This document shows positions 1 through 10,843 of a DNA stretch of 64,000 nucleotides, piece by piece. A program made the position numbers and the translations under genes. This stretch comes from Symsagittifera roscoffensis. Lineage: Eukaryota; Xenacoelomorpha; Acoela; Convolutidae. Below the pieces are notes generated by a model that was not told the origin of the DNA, did not search any database, and was given only the letters and a program-made list of their open reading frames with translations. Every line of letters begins with the position of its first letter. The stretch's first letter is position 1. The stretch is from NCBI RefSeq assembly GCF_963678635.1, contig NC_087068.1:39829649-39893648 (forward strand). The letters are read 5' to 3'.

Positions 1-880
1 CGATCTTTTGTTGTACATATTTTTTCATTTTTCAGGACATTGTGCAGCTAGTTAAATTATCTTGATGTGTTCATGGGTGTTCAATTCATCAATTCTTTTC
101 AGTTAGTGATCGTTGCAGAAGCGGTATTGCGCTATGGTGATTTTTTGTCCGAAAAAAGTTGTCACAAATTGCTAGTTTCCACTAGCTTCTGGTCTTGGCT
201 ACTGAATGTTTCTTCTGTTTTGATATCTTTGAAACAGACAGCGACAAGTTTTTGGTTTGCTAAGGCTTTGTGGGTATGCTGACGGTTCATGGGAGTATTC
301 AGTTTTTGATTTTGTTCTTTGTGTCTGAAATATGTCATTTTGTGTTTATCCTTGATGCGATCTTTTGTTGTACAAATTTTTTCATTTTTCAGGACATTGT
401 GTAGCTAGTTAAATCATCTTGATGTGTTCATTGGTAATCTATTCATCAATTCTACCCAGTTAGCGATCGTTGCAGAAGCGGATTTGCACTGTGGTGATTT
501 TTTGTCCGAAAAAATTTTCACAAATTGGTAGTTTCCACTAGCTTCTGGTCTTGGCTACTGAATGTTTCTTCTGTTTTGAATGACTTCGAAACAGACAGCG
601 ACAGTTTTTTGGTTTGTTAAGGCTTTGTGGGTATGCTGACGGTTCATGGGATTTCTGGGTTTTTGGTTTTCTTATTTATGTTTCTAAACTATGTCTATTT
701 TTGTGTTCATCCTTGATGCGATTTTTTTCTGGTACAAGTTTTTTCATTTTCCAGGACAGTGTGTGGATAGTTAAAAAATCTTGATGTGTTCACTTTTTTC
801 CATTCATCAATTCTGCTGGGTAAGCGATCGTTGCTGAAGCGAACTTGCGCTGTGGTGATTTTTTGTTCGAAAAAACTTGT

Positions 881-1243
881 CACAGTACTGGCAGTTTTTC
901 TTTCTTTTTGGTCTTGACTACAAGACATTCCTCGAGTTTTCATAAATTTGAAAGTAAGAGCTATCTTTTTGGGGGATGATAATGCGTTTTTTACTTGTTG
1001 ATGTTACCTGGGAGTGCTTAATTTTTAATTTCAGTGTTTTTTCTGTGGAATCGTATCTTTTTATGTGTCTATCAGTGATGAGGTTTTTCTCGTTACAAAT
1101 GTTTTTTCCATTTTTGATCAGAGTGTCTGGCTGATATTATCAATTTGAGGGACTCTTTTTCTTTCATTTATTCACTTCTAATGGGGTAGTGGTCGTTGCA
1201 CTAGCGAATTTGCGCAGGAGTCTTTTTGTCTCACTAAAGTTAT
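881..1243. repeat. B-type monomer, copy 1
   Basis: Starts at cacagtactggcag, where A-type copies read cacaaattggtag, and runs to the next gttatcacaaattgg, where A-type sequence resumes. Features not found in A-type copies include cttgactacaagacattcc, a poorly matching ctatctttttgggggatgataatg, tttctgtggaatcg, tatgtgtctatcagtgatg and gtctggctgatatta. The CGATCG box is replaced by gtggtcgttgcactagcg. Length and landmark order (T-rich run, gtctggctgat for gtgtggctag, ttcatttattca for cattcatcaa) show it is a diverged homologue of the ordinary monomer, switching at the conserved tcaca position. Confidence 0.82.
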
Positions 1244-1858
1244 CACAAATTGGTAGTTTCCACTAGCTTCTGGCCTAGCTACTGAATGTTTCTTCAATTT
1301 TGACACCTTTCAAAAACCACAGCGACGTTGTTTAGGGTTATTAATGCATTGAAAATTCATTGGATTTCTGGGTTTTTGGTTTTCTTATTTATGAACTATG
1401 TATTTTTTTTGTGTTCATCCTTGATGTGATTTTTTGTGGTACAAATTTTTTCATTTTCCAGGACAGTGTGTGGATAGTTAGGAAATCTTGATGTGTTTAT
1501 TTTTTTCCATTCATCAAATCTACTGGGCTAGCGATCGTTGCAGAAGTGGATTTGCGCTGTAGTGGGTTATGTCCGAAAAAAGTTGTCGTCACAAATTGGT
1601 ATTTTCCACCAGCTTCTGGTCTTGGCTACTCAAATTTCTTCAGTTTTGACATCTTTGAATTAGACAACGACAGTTTTTTGGGTTTTTAATGCGTTGTGGG
1701 TATGCTGAAGGCTCATGGGAGTACTTATTTTTTTGGTTTTAGTCTTTTTGTTTCTGAAATATATATTTTTTGTGTTTATCCTTGATGCGATCTTTCGTGA
1801 TACAAATTTTTCATAAGTCAGGACGCTCTGTGGCCAGTTTAGTCATCTTTATGTGTGC

Positions 1859-3035
1859 ATTGTAATTCCATTCATCAATTCTGCTGGGTTAGCGATCGTT
1901 GCAGAAGCTTATTTGCGTTGTGGTGATTTTTCACCTGAAAAAAGTTGTCGTCACAGTACTGGCAGTTTTTCTTTCTTTTTGGTCCTGACTACCAGACAAC
2001 CCTTGCAATTTGATAAATCTGAAAGACAGAGCTGCCTTTTTGATGTTGATAATGGTTTTTTTATTTGGGGAGTATCTAGAGTGCTTAATTTTTGATCTCA
2101 GTTTTTTTCTGTGGAACCATATCTTTTTATGTGTCGATCAGTGATGCGGTTTTTCTCCTTACAAGTTTTTCCATTTTTGACAACAGTGTCTGGCTGATAT
2201 TATCATTTTGATGTGCTTATTTTCATTCATTTATTCATTTCTGCTGGAGTATTGGTCGTTGCCTTAGTGAATTTGCGCTGGAGTGTTTTGTCTCAATAAA
2301 GTTATCACAAATTGCTAGTTTCCACTAGCTTCTGGTTTTGGCTTCTGAAAATTTCTTCAGTTTTGTTATCTTTGAAACACGCAGCAATGATTTTCTGGGT
2401 AGTTAATGCACTGTGGGTATGCTGATGGTTCATGGTAGTACTAAAATTTTGATTTTGGTCTTCATATTTCTGAAATAAATCATTTTTGTTTTTATCCTTG
2501 GTGCGATCTTTTGTGGTACAAAATTTTTCACATTTTAGGACCTTGTGTGGCTAGTTAAGACATCTTGATGTGTTCATTGTTGTTCCATTCATCAGTTCTT
2601 CTGGATTACCGATCGTTGCAGAAGCGAATTTGCGCTGTGGTGAGTTTTTGTCCGAAAAAAGTTGTCGTCACAAATTGGTAGTTTCCACTAGCTTCTGGTC
2701 TTGGCTACTGAATGTTTCTTCAATTTTGACATCTTTGAAACACGCAGCGATAATTTTCGGGGTGGTTAATGCGCTTTGGGTTTGCTGATGGTTCATGGTA
2801 GTACTAAAATTTTGAATTTGGTCTTCATATTTCTGAAATAAGTCATTTTTGTTTTTATCCTTGGTGCGGTCTTTTGTTGGACCAAATTTTTTCATTTTTA
2901 GGACCTTGTGTGGCTAGCTAAGACATCTTGATGTGTTCATTGTCGTTCCATTCATCAGTTCTTCTGGATTACCGATCGTTGCATAAGCGAATTTGCGCTG
3001 TGGTGATTGCTTGTCTAAAAAAAGCTGTCGTCACA
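1859..3035. repeat. HOR segment, left copy (repeats at 3751-4927)
   Basis: From attgtaattcc onward this segment matches the sequence 1892 bp to the right almost base for base for about 1.18 kb. It covers one B-type and two A-type monomers and ends in the start of the next B-type copy. Landmarks fixing the offset are tgtaattcc at 1861 and 3753, and ctgctggagtattgg at 2241 and 4133. Confidence 0.85.
1951..2304. repeat. B-type monomer, copy 2
   Basis: B-type copy of about 354 bp, bounded by tcacagtactgg and gttatcacaaattg. It is nearly identical to the B-type copy 1892 bp to the right at 3843, including ccagacaacccttgcaatttg and gataatggtttttttatttg, so the two descend from one duplication. Confidence 0.82.
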
Positions 3036-3388
3036 GTACTGGCAGTTTTTCTTTCTTTTTTGTCGTGACTACCAGAAATTCCTTAAGTTTTCAAAAATTC
3101 GAAAGACAGAGCTGCCTTTTTGGTGTTGATAATGCTATTTTTAATTGTTGATGCTACCTGGGTTGCTTAATTTTTGATTTCAGTTTTTTTTCTGTGGAAC
3201 CATATCTTTTTATGTGTCGATCAGTGATGCGGTTTTTCTCCTTACAAGTTTTTCCATTTTTGACAACAGTGTCTGGCTGATATTATCATTTTGATGTGCT
3301 TATTTTCATTCATTTATTCATTTCTGCTGGAGTATTGGTCGTTGCCTTAGTGAATTTGCGCTGGAGTGTTTTGTCTCAATAAAGTTAT
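3031..3388. repeat. B-type monomer, copy 3
   Basis: B-type copy of about 358 bp, entered after the variant aaaagctgtcg. Its first half differs from its neighbours (gtcgtgactaccagaaattcc), while its second half matches the copy that starts at 1951, at an offset of 1083 bp (three monomers). It therefore looks like a mosaic of B variants. Confidence 0.8.
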
Positions 3389-3691
3389 CACAAATTGCTA
3401 GTTTCCACTAGCTTCTGGTTTTGGCTTCTGAAAATTTCTTCAGTTTTGTTATCTTTGAAACACGCAGCAATGATTTTCTGGGTAGTTAATGCACTGTGGG
3501 TATGCTGATGGTTCATGTAGTACTAAAATTCTGATTTTGGTCTTTATGTTTCTGAAATATGTCATTTTTGTTTTTATCCTTGGTGCGATCTTTAGTGGTA
3601 CAAAATTTTTTCACTTTTTAGGACATTGTGTGGCTAGTTAAGACATCTTGATGTGTTCATTGTTGTTCCATTCATCAGTTCTTCTGGATTA

Positions 3692-3787
3692 CCGATCGTT
3701 GCATAAGCGAATTTGCGCTGTGGTGATTACTTGTCTAAAAAAAGTCTAAAATTGTAATTCCATTCATCAATTCTGCTGGGTTAGCGA
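3692..3787. repeat. Truncated monomer (~95 bp) with a fusion junction
   Basis: The monomer runs normally to cttgtctaaaaaaag and then jumps at about 3747 to tctaaaattgtaattccattc, the start of another monomer. Only about 95 bp of the monomer remains between two successive cattcatca landmarks. The identical junction recurs 2607 bp to the right. Confidence 0.83.
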
Positions 3788-4927
3788 TCGTCGCAGAAGC
3801 TTATTTGCGTTGTGGTGATTTTTCACCTGAAAAAAGTTGTCGTCACAGTACTGGCAGTTTTTCTTTCTTTTTGGTCCTGACTACCAGACAACCCTTGCAA
3901 TTTGATAAATCTGAAAGACAGAGCTGCCTTTTTGATGTTGATAATGGTTTTTTTATTTGGGGAGTATCTAGAGTGCTTAATTTTTGATCTCAGTTTTTTT
4001 CTGTGGAACCATATCTTTTTATGTGTCGATCAGTGATGCGGTTTTTCTCCTTACAAGTTTTTCCATTTTTGACAACAGTGTCTGGCTGATATTATCATTT
4101 TGATGTGCTTATTTTCATTCATTTATTCATTTCTGCTGGAGTATTGGTCGTTGCCTTTGTGAATTTGCGCTGGAGTGTTTTGTCTCAATAAAGTTATCAC
4201 AAATTGCTAGTTTCCACCAGCTTCTGGTCTTGGCTACTGAATGTTTCTTCAATTTTGTTATCTTTGAAACACGCAGCAATGATTTTCTGGGTAGTTAATG
4301 CACTGTGGGTATGCTGATGGTTCATGGTAGTACTAAAATTTTGATTTTGGTCTTCATATTTCTGAAATAAATCATTTTTGTTTTTATCCTTGGTGCGATC
4401 TTTTGTGGTACAAAATTTTTCACATTTTAGGACCTTGTGTGGCTAGTTAAGACATCTTGATGTGTTCATTGTTGTTCCATTCATCAGTTCTTCTGGATTA
4501 CCGATCGTTGCAGAAGCGAATTTGCGCTGTGGTGAGTTTTTGTCCGAAAAAAGTTGTCGTCACAAATTGGTAGTTTCCACTTGCTTCTGGTCTTGGCTAC
4601 TGAATGTTTCTTCAATTTTGACATCTTTGAAACACGCAGCGATAATTTTCGGGGTGATTAATGCGCTTTGGGTTTGCTGATGGTTCATGGTAGTACTAAA
4701 ATTTTGAATTTGGTCTTCATATTTCTGAAATAAGTCATTTTTGTTTTTATCCTTGGTGCGGTCTTTTGTTGAACCAAATTTTTTCATTTTTAGGACCTTG
4801 TGTGGCTAGCTAAGACATCTTGATGTGTTCATTGTTGTTCCATTCATCAGTTCTTCATGATTACCGATCGTTGCATAAGCGAATTTGCGCTGTGGTGATT
4901 GCTTGTCTAAAAAAAGCTGTCGTCACA
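3751..4927. repeat. HOR segment, right copy (repeats 1859-3035)
   Basis: Right copy of the 1892-bp-offset duplication. Its left edge coincides with the truncation junction at about 3747, so the duplication and the truncation probably arose in the same unequal exchange (inference). Confidence 0.85.
3843..4198. repeat. B-type monomer, copy 4
   Basis: B-type copy of about 356 bp that lies 1892 bp right of, and nearly identical to, the copy at 1951. It is preceded by the truncated monomer whose junction is at about 3747. Confidence 0.8.
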
Positions 4928-5280
4928 GTACTGGCTGTTTTTCTTTCTTTTTGGTCTTGACTACAAGACATTCCTCGAGTTTTCATAAATTTGAAAGTAA
5001 GAGCTATCTTTTTGGGGGATGATAATGCGTTTTTTACTTGTTGATGCTACCTGGGTTGCTTAATTTTTGATTTTAGTTTTTTTTCTGTGGAACCATGTCT
5101 TTTTATGTGTCTATCAGTGATGCAGTTTTCTCGTTACAAGTTTTTCCATTTTTGATCACAGTGTCTGGCTGATATTATCATTTTGAGGGGATCTTTTTCA
5201 TTCATTTATTCAGTCTTACTGGGGTAGTGGTCGTTGCACTAGCGAATTTGCGCAGGACTGTTTTTGTCTCAATTAAGTCA
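4923..5280. repeat. B-type monomer, copy 5
   Basis: B-type copy of about 358 bp. Its first 120 bp match the copy at 881 (ctacaagacattcctcgag, gagctatctttttgggggatg). The rest matches the next copy to the right (gaggggatctttttcattc, gtggtcgttgcactagcg, gcaggactg), so it also looks like a mosaic. Confidence 0.8.
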
Positions 5281-5755
5281 TCACAAATGGGTAGTTTCCA
5301 CTAGCTTCTGGCATGGCTACTGAAAATTTTTTAAATTTTGACATCTTTGAAATACACAGCGATGCGTTCTTGGGTGGTTAATGCGCTGCGGGTATGCTGA
5401 TGGTTCATGTAGTACTAAAATTCTGATTTTGGTCTTTATGTTTCTGAAATATGTCATTTTTGTTTTTATCCTTGGTGCGATCTTTAGTGGTACAAAATTT
5501 TTTCACTTTTTAGGACATTGTGTGGCTAGTAAAGACATCTTGATGTGTTCCTTGTTGTTCCATTCATCAGTTCTTCTGGATTACCGATCGTTGCATAAGC
5601 GAATTTGCGCTGTGGTGATTACTTGTCTAAAAAAAGTTGTCGTCACAGTACTGGCAGTTTTTCTTTTTTGTCCTGACTACACGAAATTCCTTGAGTTTTC
5701 ATAAATTTGAAATACAGAGCTGCCTTTTTGGTGTTGATAATGCTCTTTTTAATTG
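5041..5755. repeat. 715-bp tandem duplication, left copy (two monomers)
   Basis: Sequence from ttgatgctacctggg repeats at 5756 with a constant offset of 715 bp (checked again at gctgatggttc, 5396 and 6111). It holds the later part of one B-type copy plus an A-type copy. Confidence 0.85.
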
Positions 5756-5996
5756 TTGATGCTACCTGGGTTGCTTAATTTTTGATTTCAGTTTTTTTTC
5801 TGTGGAACCATGTCTTTTTATGTGTCTATCAGTGATGTAGTTTTCTCGTTACAAGTTTTTCCATTTTTGATCACAGTGTCTGGCTGATATTATCATTTTG
5901 AGGGGATCTTTTTCATTCATTTATTCAGTCTTACTGGGGTAGTGGTCGTTGCACTAGCGAATTTGCGCAGGACTGTTTTTGTCTCAATTAAGTCAT
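5643..5996. repeat. B-type monomer, copy 6
   Basis: B-type copy of about 354 bp inside the second half of the 715-bp tandem duplication. Its later part duplicates the corresponding part of the copy at 4923 almost base for base. Confidence 0.8.
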
Positions 5997-6347
5997 CACA
6001 AATGGGTAGTTTCCACTAGCTTCTGGCATGGCTACTGAAATTTTTTTAAATTTTGACATCTTTGAAATACACAGCGATGCGTTCTTGGGTGGTTAATGCG
6101 CTGCGGGTATGCTGATGGTTCATGTAGTACTAAAATTCTGATTTTGGTCTTTATGTTTCTGAAATATGTCATTTTTGTTTTTATCCTTGGTGCGATCTTT
6201 AGTGGTACAAAATTTTTTCACTTTTTAGGACATTGTGTGGCTAGTTAAGACATCTTGATGTGTTCATTGTTGTTCCATTCATCAGTTCTTCTGGATTACC
6301 GATCGTTGCATAAGCGAATTTGCGCTGTGGTGATTACTTGTCTAAAA
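5756..6347. repeat. 715-bp tandem duplication, right copy
   Basis: Matches 5041-5632 with a few substitutions and stops at the truncation junction of about 6350, so the right copy is cut short by that rearrangement. Confidence 0.83.
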
Positions 6348-6394
6348 AAAGTCTAAAATTGTAATTCCATTCATCAATTCTGCTGGGTTAGCGA
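6300..6394. repeat. Truncated monomer, second copy of the same junction
   Basis: Carries the same aaagtctaaaattgtaattcc fusion (aaagtctaaa at 6348-6357, and at 3741-3750 in the left copy). An independent origin of the same breakpoint is unlikely, so the truncated monomer was copied as part of a larger segment. Confidence 0.83.
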
Positions 6395-6450
6395 TCGTCG
6401 CAGAAGCTTATTTGCGTTGTGGTGATTTTTCACCTGAAAAAAGTTGTCGT

Positions 6451-6808
6451 CACAGTACTGGCAGTTTTTCTTTCTTTTTGGTCCTGACTACCAGACAACC
6501 CTTGCAATTTGATAAATCTGAAAGACAGAGCTGCCTTTTTGGTGTTGATAATGCTCTTTTTAATTGTTGATGCTACCTGGGTTGCTTAATTTTTGATTTC
6601 AGTTTTTTTTCTGTGGAACCATGTCTTTTTATGTGTCTATCAGTGATGTAGTTTTCTCGTTACAAGTTTTTCTATTATTGATCACAGTGTCTGGCTGATA
6701 TTATAATTTTGATGTGCACATTTTTATTCATTGAAACAACTCTTCTGGGGTAGTGGTCGTTGCCTTAGTGACTTTGCGCTGGAGTGTTTTTTTCTCAAAA
6801 AAGTTATC
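6451..6808. repeat. B-type monomer, copy 7 (last in the window)
   Basis: B-type copy of about 358 bp following the second truncated monomer (junction about 6354). After it ends at gttatcaca, the array is A-type only as far as I can see, so 6808 is used as the right border of block I. Confidence 0.8.
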
Positions 6809-9540
6809 ACAAATTGCAAGTTTCCACTAGCTTCTGATCTTGGCTTCTGAATGTTTCTTCAGCTGGCACATCTTTGAAAAACACAGCGACGCTTTTTGGG
6901 GTTGTTAATGCGTTGTGCTTATGCTGACGGTTCATCGAAGATCTGAGTTTTGATTTTGCTTTTTATGTTTCTGAAATATGTCTTTTTTGTGTTCATCCTT
7001 GACGCGAGTTTTTGTGGTTTAAGTTTTTTCATTTTTCAGGACAGCGTGTGACTACTTAAGGAGTCTTGATGTGTTCATTGTCGTTCCATTCATCAATTCT
7101 ACTGAGTTGGTGATCCTTGCAGAAGCGGATTTGCGCTGTGGTGAGTTTTTGTCCGCAAAAAGTTGTCGTCACAAATTGGTAGTTTCCACTAGCTTCTGGT
7201 ATTGCCTACTGAAGGTTTCTTCAGTTTTGACATCTTTGAAATACACATCGACAATTTGTTTTGGGTTTTAATGTCTTATGGGTATGCTTATGGTTCATGG
7301 TAGTACTACATTTTTGATTTTGGTCTTTATGTTTCTGAAATATGTCATTTTTTGTGTTTATCCTTGATGCGATCTTTTGTGGTACAAATTTTATCTTTTT
7401 TCATGAAAGTATGTGGCTAGTTCAGAAATCTTGATGTGTTCGTTGTTATTACATTCATCAATTCTACTGGGTTAGCGATCGTTGCAGAAGCGGATTTGCA
7501 TTGTGGTGATTTTTTATCCGGAAAAAGTTGTCGTCACAAATTGGTAGTTTCCACTAACTACTGGTTTTGGCTACAGAACGTTTCTTCAGTTTTGCCATCT
7601 TTGAAATACACAGCGACAGTTATTTGGGTTCTTATGCATTCTGGGTATGCTTACGGCTCATGGTAGTAATAAGTTTTTATTTTGGTTTTTATGTTTCTGA
7701 AATATGTCATTTTTTGTGTTTATCCTTGATTCGATCTTCGGTGGTACAAGTTTTCTCATTTTTCAGGAAAGTGTGTGGCTAGTTCAGAAATCTTGATGTG
7801 ATCTTTGTTATTCCATTCATCAATTCTACTGGGTTAGCGATCGTTGCAGAAGCGGATTTGTATTGTGGTGATTTTTTGTCCGAAAAAAGTTGTCGTCACA
7901 AATTGGTAGTTTCCACTAGCTTCTGTTATTGGCTACTGAATGTTTCTTCAGTTTTGACATCTTTGAAGTACACAGCGACGTTTATTTGAGTTGTTAATGC
8001 CTTGTGAGTATGCTGACGGTTCATGGTAGTACTAAGTTTTTGATTTTGCTTTTTGTGTTTCTGAAATATGTCATTTTTTTTGTGTTTATCCTTGATGCGA
8101 CCTTCGGTGGTACAATTTTTTTTCATTTTTCAGGACAGTGTGTGTGGCTAGTTAGAAAATCTTAATGTGTTCCTTGTTGTTCAATTCATCATTTCTACTG
8201 GGTTAGCGATCTTTGCAAAAGCGGATTTGCGCTGTGGTGATTTTTGTCCGAAAAAATTTGTCGTCACAAACTGGCAGTTTTCACTAGCTTCTGGTATTGG
8301 GTACTGAATGTTTCTTTAGTTTTGACATCTTTGAAGTACACAGCGACAATGTTTTGGGTTGTTGATGCCTTGTGAGTATGCTGACGGTTCATGGTAAAAC
8401 TAAGTTTTTGATTTTGCTTTTTGTGTTTCTGAAATATTGCGATTTTTTTGTGTTTATCCTTGTTGCGACCTTCGGTGGTACATTTTTTTTCATTTTTCAG
8501 GACAGTGTGTGGCTACTTAAAAACTCTTGATGTGTTCATTGTTGTTCCATTCATCATTTCTACTGGGTTAGCGATCGTTGCAGAAGCGGATTTTTGCTGT
8601 GATGAGTTTTTGTCCGAAAAAAGTTGTCGTCACAAATCGGTAGTTTCCACTAGCCTCTGTTATTGGCTACTGAATGTTTATTCAGTTTTGACATCTTTGA
8701 AATACGCAGCGATGGGTATGCTGACGGCTCATGGTATTACTATGTTTTCGAATTTGGTCGTTATGTTTCTGAAATCTGTCATTTTTTGTGTTTATCCTTG
8801 ATGCCAGCTTCTGTGTACAATTTTTTCATTTTTCAGGACAGTGTGTGGCTAGTTTAAAAAATCTCAATCTGTTCATTGTTAATCAATTCATCACTTCCAC
8901 TGGGTTAGCGATCTTTACAGAAGAGGATTTGCGCTGTGGTGATTTTTGTCCGAAAAAAGTTGTCGTCACAAATTGGTAGTTTCCACTAGCTTCTGTCATT
9001 GGTTTGAATGTTTATTCAGTTTTGACACCTTTGAAATACTCAGCGACATTTTTTTGGGTTGTTAATGCGTTGTGGGTATGCTGACGGCTCATGGTATTAC
9101 TATGTTTTCGAATTTGGTCGTTATGTTTCTGAAATCTATCATTTTTTCTGTTTATCCTTGATGCCAGCTTCTGTGTACAATTTTTTCATTTTTCAGGACA
9201 GTGTGTGGCTAGTTTAAAAAATCTCAATCTGTTCATTGTTAATCAATTCATCACTTCCACTGGGTTAGCGATCTTTGCAGAAGAGGATTTGCGCTGTGGT
9301 GATTTTTGTCCAAAAAAAAGTTGTCGTCACAAATTGGTAGTTTTCACAAGCTTCTGGTATCGGATACTACTGAAAGTTTCTTCAGTTTTGACATCTTTGA
9401 TACACACAGCAACAAATTTTTGGGTTGTTAATGCCTTATGGGTTTGCTTACGGCTCATGGTAGTACTAGGTTTTTGATTTTGGTCTTTTTGTTTCTGAAA
9501 TATGTTATTTTTTGTGTTTATCCTTGATGCGATCTTTTGT
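6809..9540. repeat. Block II: transitional A-type monomers
   Basis: About seven and a half A-type monomers in which the CGATCG box becomes regular (7473, 7839) but substitutions remain frequent. Within it, 8714-8950 is repeated at 9074-9310 with an exact 360-bp offset, including the rare ctcaatctgttcattgttaa and gaagaggatttg variants. The first of these two is preceded by a deletion of about 36 bp near 8713, where cagcgatgggtatgctg lacks the usual gggttgttaatgc stretch. No gene seen. Confidence 0.85.
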
Positions 9541-10556
9541 GGTACAATTTTTTTTCAGGACATTGTGTGTTTAGTTAAGAAATCTTGATGTGTTCGTTGT
9601 TGTTCCATTCATAAATTCTACTAGGCTAGCGATCGTTGCAGAAGCGGATATGCATTGTGGTGATTTTTTTGTCCGAAAAAAATTGTCGTCGCAAATTGGT
9701 AGTTTCTACTAGCTTCTGGTATTGGCTACTGAAAGTTTCTTCGGTTTTGACACTTTGAAATACCCAGCGACAATTTTCTGGGTTGTTAATGCGTTGTGGG
9801 TATGCTGACGGTTCATGGTAGTACTAAGTTTTTGAATTTGGCCTTTATGTTTCTGAAATATGTCATTTCTTGTGTTTGTCCTTGATGCGATCTTCGGTGG
9901 TTCAAGTTTTTACTTTTTTTCAGGACAGCGTGTGGCTACTTAAGAAATCTTGATGTGTTCAGTGTTGTTCCATTCATCAATTGTACTGTGTTAGCGATCG
10001 TCGCAGAAGCGGATTTGCGCTGTGGTGAGTTTTTGTCCGAAAAAAGTTGTCATCACAAATTGGTAGTTTCCACTAGCTTCTGGTATTGGCTACTGAACGT
10101 TCCCTCAGTTTTGACATCTTTGAAGTACACAGCGACAATTTTTTGGGTTGTTAATGCGTTGTGGGTATGCTGACGGTTCATGGTAGTACTAAGTTTTTGA
10201 ATTTGGCCTTTATGTTTCTGAAATATGTTATTTTTTGTGTTAGTCCTTGATGCGATCTTCGGTGGTTCAAGTTTTTACTATTTTCAGGACTTCAGGACAG
10301 CGTGTGGCTACTTAAGAAATCTTGATGTGTTCAGTGTTGTTCCATTCATCAATTGTACTGAGTTAGCGATCGTCGCAGAAGCGGATTTGCGCTGTGGTGA
10401 GTTTTTGTCCGAAAAAAGTTGTCATCACAAATTGGTAGTTTCCACTAGCTTCTGGTGTTGGCTACTGAACGTTTCCTCAGTTTTGACATCTTTGAAGTAC
10501 ACAGCGACAATTTTTTGGGTTGTTAATGCATTGTGAGTATGCTGATGGTTCACGGT

Positions 10557-10564
10557 AGTACTAA
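10557..10564. other. Representative TAGTACTA palindrome / branch-point-like site
   Basis: Most monomers contain the perfect 8-bp palindrome TAGTACTA (a ScaI site), here within gtagtactaactttttg. In this copy and near 12359 the sequence reads TACTAAC, identical to the yeast branch-point consensus; elsewhere it is TACTAAG. It lies upstream of the T-rich run that ends in CAG. Confidence 0.6.
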
Positions 10565-10825
10565 CTTTTTGATTTTGCTTTGTGTTTCTGAAATATGTCA
10601 TTTTTGTGTTTATCCTTGATGCGATCTTTTGTGGTACAAGTTTTTTATTTTTTCAGGACAGTGTGTGGCTTGTAAGGAAATCTTGACGTGTTCGTTGTTG
10701 TTCAATTCATCAATTCTACTGGATTAGCGATCGTTGCAGAAGCGGATTTGCATTGTGGTGATTTTTTTGACCGAAAAAAGTTGTCGTCACAAATTGGTAG
10801 TTTACTCTAGCTGCTTGTATCGGCT

Positions 10826-10843
10826 ACTGAAGGTTTCTTCAGT
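10826..10843 (+). other. Representative hairpin: ACTGAAG - GTTT - CTTCAGT
   Basis: Perfect inverted repeat of 7 bp with a 4-base loop in many block III monomers (this copy and, for example, near 11548 and 13697). Other families read actgaacgtttcttcagt, which keeps 6-bp arms. It sits just before gttttgacatctttgaa. Whether it forms in DNA or RNA is not known from the sequence. Confidence 0.7.

Larger units (their letters stand above)
1..6808. repeat. Block I: diverged array segment with interspersed B-type monomers
   Basis: About 20 monomers and fragments. A-type copies (gtcacaaattggtag after the aaaaaagttgtc run) are mixed with seven B-type copies (gtcacagtactggcag followed by a different second half). 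Substitution is heavier than elsewhere, with variants such as accgatcgttgcataagcg, gtggtcgttgcactagcg and ttggtcgttgcc. Two long duplications (1892-bp and 715-bp offsets) and a shared truncation junction overlie this. Greater divergence and mixed types are usual at the older margin of a satellite array, so a true array edge may lie to the left of the window (inference). No gene seen. Confidence 0.88.

Noticed and set aside
707-943. Minus-strand frames in blocks I-IV as homologues of a real gene
   Set aside because: They lie in the same satellite position as the block V frame but lack its ATG in most copies or start at unrelated places, and neighbouring copies are frameshifted.
7798-7989. Recurrent + strand open frames (FIVVPFINSTGLAIVAEAD-type) as genes
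   Set aside because: They begin at GTG or TTG rather than ATG, for example the first one at 67. The T-rich strand gives hydrophobic, low-complexity peptides, indels break the frames between copies, and the frames are simply the satellite monomer read repeatedly.
8448-8801. Longer + strand frames (100-124 codons) as membrane proteins
   Set aside because: The F, V, L and I content comes from T runs. These frames start at TTG in ttgtgtttatcc, and their length depends on the chance number of bases in homopolymer runs.
9651-9800. Internal half-unit repeat (tgcattgtgg twice per monomer)
   Set aside because: The shared string is only about 10 bases, its spacing of about 150 bp is not half a monomer, and flanking sequence does not align. 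I see no good evidence that the monomer arose as a dimer.
10600-10680. Retrotransposon tail or poly(T) insertion
   Set aside because: The T-rich run before cag is part of every monomer. It has no target-site duplications and no adjacent element sequence.
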